Made by a program: the position numbers and the translations under genes | NCBI GenBank assembly: GCA_008638375.1 | Contig: CM018035.1 | Coordinates: 22,116,307 to 22,180,306, forward strand | Origin: Nyssa sinensis | Taxonomy: Eukaryota; Streptophyta; Magnoliopsida; Cornales; Nyssaceae | Length of the DNA: 64,000 nucleotides | Direction: 5' to 3' | Shown here: positions 56,820-64,000 of the stretch, piece after piece | Layout of the letters: the number at the start of each line of letters is the position of its first letter | How positions within the stretch are numbered: the stretch's first letter is position 1 | Notes under the pieces: generated by a model | Database searches by the model: none | What the model saw: the letters and a program-made list of their open reading frames with translations, nothing else | What the model was told of the DNA's origin: nothing

Positions 56820-57712
56820 GTATGAGAATTTCTTACAGCTTGATATATTCATTTATGTGTGTGAGTGCGTGTGTGTAGAGAAAAGGCTTTCCTTGTATAT
56901 ATTAGTTCTCTCTGTTGGTTATGTTTATGGTTTTAACAGCTACTCCCTTCCCATTATTAAAAAAAGTATAACAGAATACTGCTGTTAGTTGTTTGATTCT
57001 TAGCTGATGACCATTTTTGTACATTGAACTCCTAAAAGTCATAAGTTGTACGAGATTTTACTGCATGCACAGTCAGAGATGGTAACTGAATGAACCAGGA
57101 GTTTTACCAGCATTAATGTTGGCTATTGTTGTTTTAACCTTGAAAAGATGATCAAAGGTGTTTACGAGGGTAGATATGTAAATCTACAGAGTGCTATGTT
57201 CTTTGTACTCAAAAGCGTAAAACGAAATACATAATAAAGAATAGAACGATGATTGTAGGGTTGCTTTACACATTTGTGCTTAAAGCTTATAAAATGCTAG
57301 GGACTGTTTGAATATTTTAATGCCTCGAAACTTTCTCTATCGATTAGAAAAAAGGAGAGAAGATAAATGTGAGATGAGTTGAAACTCTTTCAATGCTTAT
57401 GAAAAGTCATCTTTCGATGCTTTTTGTCATCTATTTTTAATTAAAGAAAGTATGATGATCTCACAAACTTGAGAAAGGTTTAGAAAGGATGACATATTTT
57501 GCTTAATGTCTCCAAATGTTGGTATTGGACATGTTTTTGTTGGCACCAGTGGTACTATTGGCATCCTGTCTTGATCTTGAGTGAGAGCAATAGCACACTG
57601 TAAACAAGGCTCAAAACCTAAGACAAAAAAAAAAAAAAATTCATGTACAAGATTAGAAATAATAAGAACAAAATGGAGTCATAGAATAGATTAAACATAC
57701 CATCTAATACCT
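56820..57712 (+). other. Start of intron 3 of the poly(A) polymerase gene
   Basis: Begins with the donor GTATGAG after FGSYRLG. T-rich, intron-like DNA follows. There is no coding potential before the LINE relic. Confidence 0.5.
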
Positions 57713-58828
57713 ATGAGATGGGATAAAAAGGTCAACGGGCTTTGTGGGAAAGTGTTTGTGGAGATTTTCCATGTGTTGTGGAGGAGGATCATGGGGTGTT
57801 TGGTCATCGGGAAGGTAGATGTGTTATATGGAGTGGGTTTGTGGAAGAGCACAAGAGGAGGTTGGTCAGATCTTCTTCCTTGTGTTGTCTTTGCAGTAGG
57901 AGATGGGGTCCATGTGAAATTTTGGCATGACAGGATGGTTTAGGAAGGTTGCTTTAAAATCATGGTTTCCTAATTTGTTTTAGGTAATTGTGAACGAGGA
58001 TGCAGTGGTAGCGGACTTCGTCTCCTAGGTTAACAGGGTGATTCCGGATCTTGGATTTATAAGAGACGTCCATGACTAGGAGTTAGACGCAATAACATCG
58101 GTATTAGAGGTGCTTTAGTCCATGCATCCTCATGACGGTGGGGGAGACACTGTTTGATAGAGGCTGACTCTAGATGGGACTAGCTGCTTTTCGTTTAAAG
58201 GGGATACAGAGATGAAGATCCCTTTAAAAGTTGCATTTTTTGCTTGGGTGTTGCATATTCTTACCATCAACAATTTGAAATGAAGCGGATATCATTTAGT
58301 GAGTAGGTGTTGTATGCCATATCGGATGAGGAGACAATTAGTCACTTGTGCTTTGAGTGTGTAGTGACGAGGGATCTCTTGAGTTTACTTCTTTTGCTGT
58401 TAGGTGTTGCATGGGTTATGCTTGGGACTGTGATTAAGTTTTTTAGATGTTGGACTGGGGCATGTAAGTTTAGGAGATCTAGGAATGTGTGGGACACAAC
58501 CCTTTTCTCTTTTGTGGTGGGAAAGGAATGGTAGCAGGGTGGATTGCTCCTTGAATATCCTAAAGTAGATTTTGTTCCGTATTTCATACTTTTGGATTGT
58601 TTGGAGTTAAATTGTATATGTAGATGCGTTGTTTCAATCTTTTTGGGTATATTAGTCTGTCTCTTGAATTTGGCTTGTCCTTGAGTGATCATGGGTGCGT
58701 TGTTTTTGTTTTGCCTTTAGAGGGAATTATACTTTTATATAGGGTGATTTGTTTTATGTAATTTGGTGTGCCTAACTTGGATGCTCTCTTTATGAATATA
58801 TTATTATTACTTATCATAAAAACCTTAA
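57713..58828 (+). mobile_element. LINE relic A (ORF2 C-terminal part) in the intron
   Basis: Plus-strand fragments in LINE order: VGDGVHVKFWHD (about 57897-57932), VNRVIPDLGFIRD, FKGDTEMKIPLKVAFFAW (about 58195-58247). A zinc-knuckle-like ISHLCFECVVTRDL follows (about 58330-58375), with stops and frameshifts. The end at about 58790-58825 (AATATATTATTATTACTTATCATAAAAA) looks like an eroded LINE 3' end. This is a dead L1-type plant LINE with no RT core. Confidence 0.75.
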
Positions 58829-59741
58829 TAACTAGGTTCTTTGGCATGTTCTAGATTTTAGTGGACAAGGTTGCAACGATTGTAGATCTTGTTTCCTTCT
58901 CGAATAATGGAGTAGTTTGGAACCCTAGATTTAGAAGAGATTTACATGGCACAGAGTTAGACTTAACATTGTTATGGAAGTATTGTATGCTTTCCAACTT
59001 CATAAGGGTGAGGAAGACACTGAGGCGGAGGGTGGCCTGAGGTGGGGTTTTTAGTGTTTGATCATTCTATATCTTGGACTATATGGGATGTAGTGGTAGA
59101 GAGATTTGAAAGAAGGTTGGTTAGGTAGAAGAAACAATACTTGTCTAAAGGGGGAGAGTTACACTTTTGAAGAGCACCTTGTCAAGCCTCCCAATGTATT
59201 TTATGTCCAGTCCCAATTCTAGCACCGATTGTGCATAATTTGGAAACATTACAAAGGTTTTTTACTGGGAAAGTTGGAGATGAATTTACGTATCACTAGG
59301 TTAAGTGGGAGAACGTGTGTAGTCTATTAGGGAGGGCCAATTGGGAGTTTGGGATCTTCGCTTGTTCAATGAAGCTCGTTTGGGAAAACGAATATGGAAG
59401 TATGGGTTGGAGAGAAGTACAGGTTAGAAGAAGGGGGATTGATGTTTTAGGGAGGTGAGACAATCTTATGTTGTAAGTGTTTGGAGAAGTCTTAGGAATG
59501 GATGGGATGAATCCTCTAAACACATTGGTTGGAGGATGGGTGATTGAAGTAGAATTCGGTTTTGCACATATTCTTGGAATGAGAGGGGGGCCCTAAAAAT
59601 TTTATTCTCGAGACTCTTGAAGATAACATTGAATAGGCAAGCATCAGTAGTAGATTGCCTACGAAGAACAGGCGAGATGTGTTTTGGGACATAAGCTTTG
59701 TCAAGCTTTTATAGGATTTGAAGGAGGAAGATGTGGACTTC
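58829..59741 (+). mobile_element. LINE relic B in the intron
   Basis: Contains FSNNGVVWNPRFRRDLHGTE (about 58900-58955). Then, out of normal order, come the RT thumb-side block KKQYLSKGG (about 59130), APIVHNLETLQRFFTGKVGD (about 59225-59280) and VKWENVCSLLGRANWEFGIF (about 59300-59355). The order suggests two truncated copies or an internal rearrangement. Many stops. Confidence 0.65.
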
Positions 59742-60617
59742 TATAGTTGTATAGGCCGACAAAGTTGTCGAAACGAGTATCGGAAGTCGTATAATTTTTT
59801 TAAAAATGCGTATCGTATCGTGTATCGTAAGATAAATGTATTTTTTTAAAATACATTTATAAATAAATATATATACACACATCAATATATATATATATAT
59901 ATAATGTTTAAAATGATAATAATAATATTTCAATTCACTTGTCATAAAAATGATATATATATATTTGTTATTATTTATCCAATCATTAAAATTCAAAGTA
60001 GTACTAAGCATAGTTATATCATTTTTCAAATATGTTGTATCATGTTATATATAGTATTGTATATAAACAATCTTTAAAATGATAAAAATAACACTTCAAC
60101 TCACTTATAAAAAAAAATTAACTTAAATTTCATCCAATACAAGAATCAAGATTTATAAATATTACGAGTTTCAAATCAAAACTTAATAATCCAATTTTCC
60201 AACAAAGTTCATCAATGTCAAAATTTAAAATTATTTATTTTTATAATCTGTCCCATTTTCATCTTAATATCCAATTTCAATGGCATCGATATTATCGTTG
60301 TCGTCGTCGTCATTCATTTTTCTTATTCAACTTCTTGTATGTGCTCGTTTATCATCCTCATCTTTTGAAAATACTTACTTTCCTTCTTTCTTGCTTGAGG
60401 AAAGATCTCTAGGCATCACAAAGAAGTAATATAAAATCAAACAAAACAAAAATGTATATAATAAAACAAAAAAGGCCAAAATAATGTCGTGTAGCCTGGT
60501 TGTGTGTATCGTGTGTATTGAAACGTATCGTAAGATATGGTGCAAAAAGAGACAATTATAAGATACGTATTGTTTTATGTTCATATCAAAACGTATCGTA
60601 AGATACTGACAACTATG
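59742..60617. mobile_element. Possible MITE-like insertion with CGTATCGTAAG repeats
   Basis: The left end ATAGTTGTAT and right end ACAACTAT are inverted. Both subterminal regions carry CGTATCGTAAGATA-type strings (59810-59835 and 60525-60605), in the same orientation at both ends. The interior is AT-rich and non-coding. It appears to split LINE sequence (relic B before, relic C after). No clear target duplication. Confidence 0.4.
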
Positions 60618-61130
60618 TAGGCAGGTGATTTGTGTGATAGGGGATGATTCTCTAGGTTGGGGGCCAAGAAATGGGGAATTTACAGTGAACTCACTTTAAA
60701 GGGTGAGAGAAGGGGTCGAGGTTCTCATGGAAAGGAATTTGGAAAGCAAAAGCTCTTTTGAAGTAGCATTTTTTTTGCATTGATTGTGGCATTGGGGGAA
60801 TATTTTGACGTTAGATAGCCTGGATTGAAGAGGTTAGATTGTTATGAGCTGTTGTTGCCTTCGTAAAGCTTATGAAGAAACGGTTAACCACCTCTTGATT
60901 CATTGCTCGGTCACTAGCGTGATATGGATACTTTTGATAGGGTTATTTAAAGTGCAGTGGATAATACATCGATCTACAACAAAAGTACTTGCCATATGGG
61001 GAGGCATTACGGTGAGAAGAAGGGTGAGGGAGGCTTGGCAAATGACTCTACTTTGTATTTTTTTTTTTGGGGGGGGGGGGGGGGACAGTCGGTGGCAAAA
61101 TCAAATGACGACCTTAGAAACCTGCTAGAA
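60618..61130 (+). mobile_element. LINE relic C in the intron
   Basis: DDSLGWGPRNGEFTVNSL, then GNILTLDSL, then SCCCLRKAYEETVNHLLIHC (about 60843-60905) with VIWILLIGLFKVQWI. This is the C-terminal zinc-knuckle region of a plant LINE ORF2. It may be the continuation of relic B beyond the MITE-like insertion. Confidence 0.7.
61058..61084 (+). repeat. T11-G16 homopolymer tract
   Basis: Eleven T are followed by sixteen consecutive G (61069-61084), on the sense strand of the putative intron. Such G-runs can form quadruplexes and are also assembly-sensitive. Confidence 0.9.
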
Positions 61131-61234
61131 GAACGTTCTGGAAGATTCTCACTGTTCTAGGGGACTGTCAAATGAGATGTTAGAAGACTGATTTAAGACT
61201 ATTGTTGTTGTAGAAGACTTATTTATTTTTTGAT

Positions 61235-61312
61235 AGGTAAATAACACACACACACTTTGCCCCCTCACATACGGGGAGGTGAAAGAGTTACCAACTAAGC
61301 TAGAGCTTTTTG
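61235..61312 (-). repeat. tRNA-like segment, possible SINE relic
   Basis: On the minus strand, TAGCTTAGTTGGTAACTC (A-box-like) is followed by CACCTCCCCGTATGTGAGGG and a CA-rich tail. The B box is weak. Confidence 0.3.
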
Positions 61313-62054
61313 GTAGTTCTAGAAGACTTATTGGAACTTCCAATTTTTGTTCCTTTACTTTGTAGCAAGAGCAAAATCAAATGACATCTTTTAACTTAGA
61401 ATCCGTCAAAAAACTTATTGGAGCTTCACATCAAAGACTTGAAGCCTAATTTGGTCAAATGAGATGTTAGATGACTGTTCTAGAACTTTTTGAGTGTGTT
61501 TGTAGTAGCAAAAATTGAATTTCGTGACTCTAAATGAGCCCTTGTCACAAATTAAATGATTCACATTGTCTTGGTTGTTTGGTGAGGCGGCTCAATTAGT
61601 CTCTTCTTGTGATACTATCATATATAGAGCAAGATAACTTCTATTTCAAATGATCTCTTAGGGTTACTCCTTTTTGTACTTGGTCAAAATATTAAATGTC
61701 ATCTTAGGCCTTGTTGAGGTAGTCTCATTTCAGTCTTGGTTGAGAATTTGAACCAACTTGAGTTGCGACATTACTCTCATATTGCAATATTATTGTGTTC
61801 CAAATCAGATGACTGCATTTTAGACTAGGCCAAAATATTAAAGTACCATCTTAAGCTTGCATAGGCATCTCCTCTCATACTTGATTTAGTCTTTAATATG
61901 ATTTTAAACCACGTCATGGTTCAAAGTCTGGGTCTCAATCATGGCCTCATTGCATACCTAGATGACTTTATTTTTTCTCTTCTTTGATAAATACACACCA
62001 GAAACAAGAACAAAGGCTAAGCTACAGAAATCTGTTAACACGTTTCCCAAAAAT

Positions 62055-62145
62055 TTGTTAACCAAGTGTTAACTTGAGTGGTATATTCTCCACCTCGCAA
62101 AGAGGAAGTTGATGGTTTGAGTCTCAATTGAGACAAAATGGAAAT
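62055..62145 (+). repeat. tRNA-like segment, possible SINE relic
   Basis: TTAACTTGAGTGGTATATTC (A-box-like, about 62069) and GATGGTTTGAGTCTC (B-box-like, about 62111), about 40 bp apart. Confidence 0.3.
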
Positions 62146-62664
62146 GTGTCTTACCAGTCAAGAGGAGAAATAAAAAAGAATCAACCTTATGAGAAGAATT
62201 CTCCAAAATCCAAAAAAAGAAAAAAATGGTACTTCTTAACTATTGGAAAAATCTGACCCTCACATACTCTAATAACAAGGGGCTATTAAATGCATCTGCA
62301 AGTGAATTACAGTTTCCTTATATCCCTTGCACACAACACCAATTTGGGAGAGATGTTCCCCTCCTTTTCAAACTATCAATGTTCAAAATCATCTCCAATG
62401 CTTTTACCTATCTAAAGGAAACCATGTTAGAGGGCATTTTAGTTGCTGAATGGTCTTCCATAGGAAGCATGTCATGCCTGTGCCCCTTGGTGCTTTATAA
62501 TATGAGCCTACCTAGATGACTAGATATCAACAGCTAACATTGTTCCTGATTGAGATGCAACAATATTGTACAAATAGAGGTTAAAAAAATTACTATTAAA
62601 TTTAAAATAGTGAAACGACAATGGAGCTATGTAATAGATAAAACCCGCCAATTAAGCCAAAGCT

Positions 62665-62750
62665 ATTATGGTAAAGTGGTTAAGTGCTAGTGACATCTAA
62701 AAGTGAGGGTTGCAGTTGTGAGTTTGATTCTTACCATTGATAAAAAATAA
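62665..62750 (+). repeat. tRNA-like segment, possible SINE head
   Basis: TATGGTAAAGTGGTTAAGTG (A-box-like, about 62668) and GTGAGTTTGATTC (B-box-like, about 62718). A-rich DNA (GATAAAAAATAAATAAATG) follows, as in a SINE tail. Confidence 0.4.
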
Positions 62751-63432
62751 ATAAATGAACCACACCACTTAATACATAATTTACCTACTAAAATATCCCC
62801 CGTCTCTACCCAAGATCCCAGCATCACAATTCCATTTTTGTCTAAATTGCGGAGTAAATGGGCTTCTAAATGGGGTATTTCATTAGTGACCCTTTCAGGG
62901 CCTTGGCTTGTCACATGAGTCTGAATTTCATATTTCCGTATGTGAAAAGAAGTATAAATATCTCCATAAACTTGGATAATAAATCATCATTATGATTAGC
63001 CTCTCGTCTTCAGCATCCCCAACCTTGAAAGCCTTTAATAATAACGATTCTAGATGCTTCAAATAAAAAATTTTATGGCCTAATTTCCTAGAATGTGGTG
63101 CTATAAGGCTCTTTTGGATTTCCTTGTGTGTTTGCAGCAGCAAAAAAGTGGATTTGTAGCATTTATGAGACTTCTTCCCTACTGAATGGGCTCAGTTCAT
63201 CTTGGACTGTCTGGCCTTGTTCTGCGATAATTGATAAATCTGATCTCAGATGATCCCCCGAAATTCTGTTATATTTTTTGTCATTGGGAAAATATTGTTT
63301 GCCCCTGCTGACATTGAAACAAAGTGAATGGCTGGTCTTGGTTTCAGCTGAGACTTTGAACCACGCTTGTCATACATGAGTGAACTCTGACACACTACAT
63401 GGTTTTTAATGTCCTTCTAAAAGTTTTTTATA

Positions 63433-63500
63433 CTCAACTCAACTCAACTCAATAAAGCCTTATTCCAATTATTTGGGATCAGCTACATGAATTCCATTTC
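63433..63500. repeat. Dispersed plant repeat motif
   Basis: ACTCAACTCAACTCAA is followed by TAAAGCCTTATTCC, ATTATTTGGGATC and AGCTACATGAATTCC. From memory, strings of this form (AAGCCTTATCCCAACT...GGGTCGGCTACATG) recur widely in plant genomes as part of interspersed repeats. The parent family is not determined here. Confidence 0.5.
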
Positions 63501-64000
63501 ACCATTCTTCTCTATTTAATGCTATTCTTTCTGTTAGACCACACCAATGTTACTTGGAACGTGGATCGTTATGGTACGGAAAACGGAAACGGGAACGGGA
63601 ACATAGATTGTCACTTGTTATAAATATGGTACGTTAGGAGTAGGCTTCTTTAAATTGTTTTGTTGGAACGAAATACATTTTTTTGGAACGTGATATGTTT
63701 TTTGAGTGTATTTGTAATAATATTGGTATGTATATATATACACTAAAATAATTTCAACGAATTCAACCCATTAAAAAATAAAATTCCAATGATGTGTGTG
63801 TATTTTGTATGATTTTTTTGGGACTTTTGATATTTTAGATCGGAATGCTAAATCTTGCATTCCAAATCATTAATGATTTAAGTTTTGGGTTGTGCGATCT
63901 CAATTCAAAATTCGCTAGGGGAGGAGGAGTGAATTGTGGTAACCATGGATCACACATTAACATATCTTTTTAACTATCTCTATTAAAGTTAATTTTGGTC

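Larger units (their letters stand above)
61131..64000. other. Continuation of intron or 3' flank, no exon recognised
   Basis: AT-rich DNA with weak tRNA-like segments listed separately and diverged internal duplications (61490-61700 resembles 63115-63420 in GTGTGTTTG.AG.AGCAAAAA and following words). I looked for the next poly(A) polymerase exon and did not find it. A repeat of (GG)AACGGAAACGGGAACGG type lies at 63575-63600. Confidence 0.5.

Noticed and set aside
58342..58692. 116-codon minus-strand frame
   Set aside because: Antisense shadow of LINE relic A.

Overview
The window is nuclear DNA of a flowering plant, most likely a woody eudicot. The evidence is plant-type Ty3/gypsy and Ty1/copia retrotransposons, GT-AG spliced exons of a plant nuclear poly(A) polymerase, long AT-rich gaps and many microsatellites. 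The species cannot be named from the sequence. About three quarters of the window is a retrotransposon nest. The only host gene I can support starts near the right end.

Layout. 1-2018 is AT-rich with no recognised gene. 2019-6643 is a solo LTR on the minus strand (target-site duplication, TSD, TTGGT). 6730-23114 is a second minus-strand solo LTR (TSD TATAT). It was split by a plus-strand Tekay/Del-like chromovirus (8096-21996), whose own 5' LTR is split by a third solo LTR (9214-12997, TSD ATGAA). The chromovirus keeps a tRNA-iMet primer site, gag with two zinc knuckles, protease, reverse transcriptase/RNase H, integrase, a chromodomain-like tail and a polypurine tract. Its reading frame is broken by at least five TAG codons and about seven frameshifts.

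23.9-42.1 kb is a decayed SIRE-like copia element on the plus strand (integrase, RT/RNase H, post-pol ORF, 3' LTR). It is interrupted by three LTR insertions at 24693-29774, 32106-35603 (TSD AAATC) and 38227-41406 (TSD AATCA). Most of its 3' LTR plus about 1 kb of flank was tandemly duplicated (37645-43155 and 43156-45444). The second copy preserves the empty site of the 38227 insertion.

45.4-48.9 kb is AT-rich with short tandem repeats. 48934-52700 is an internally deleted Tat/Ogre-like gypsy element on the minus strand (TSD AATAT), followed by a solo LTR of the same family (53682-54143). From 55.7 kb to the right edge lies the 5' end of a nuclear poly(A) polymerase gene. Three coding exons (56340-56819) are followed by an intron of at least 7 kb, or a truncation, filled with LINE fragments, a MITE-like element, tRNA-like repeats and a 16-G tract.

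No operon, CRISPR array, rRNA or functional tRNA was seen. The interest lies in the dated insertion order, the solo-LTR excess with a strand bias, the amber-only decay of the chromovirus, and a repeated motif spaced about 150 bp in several LTRs.
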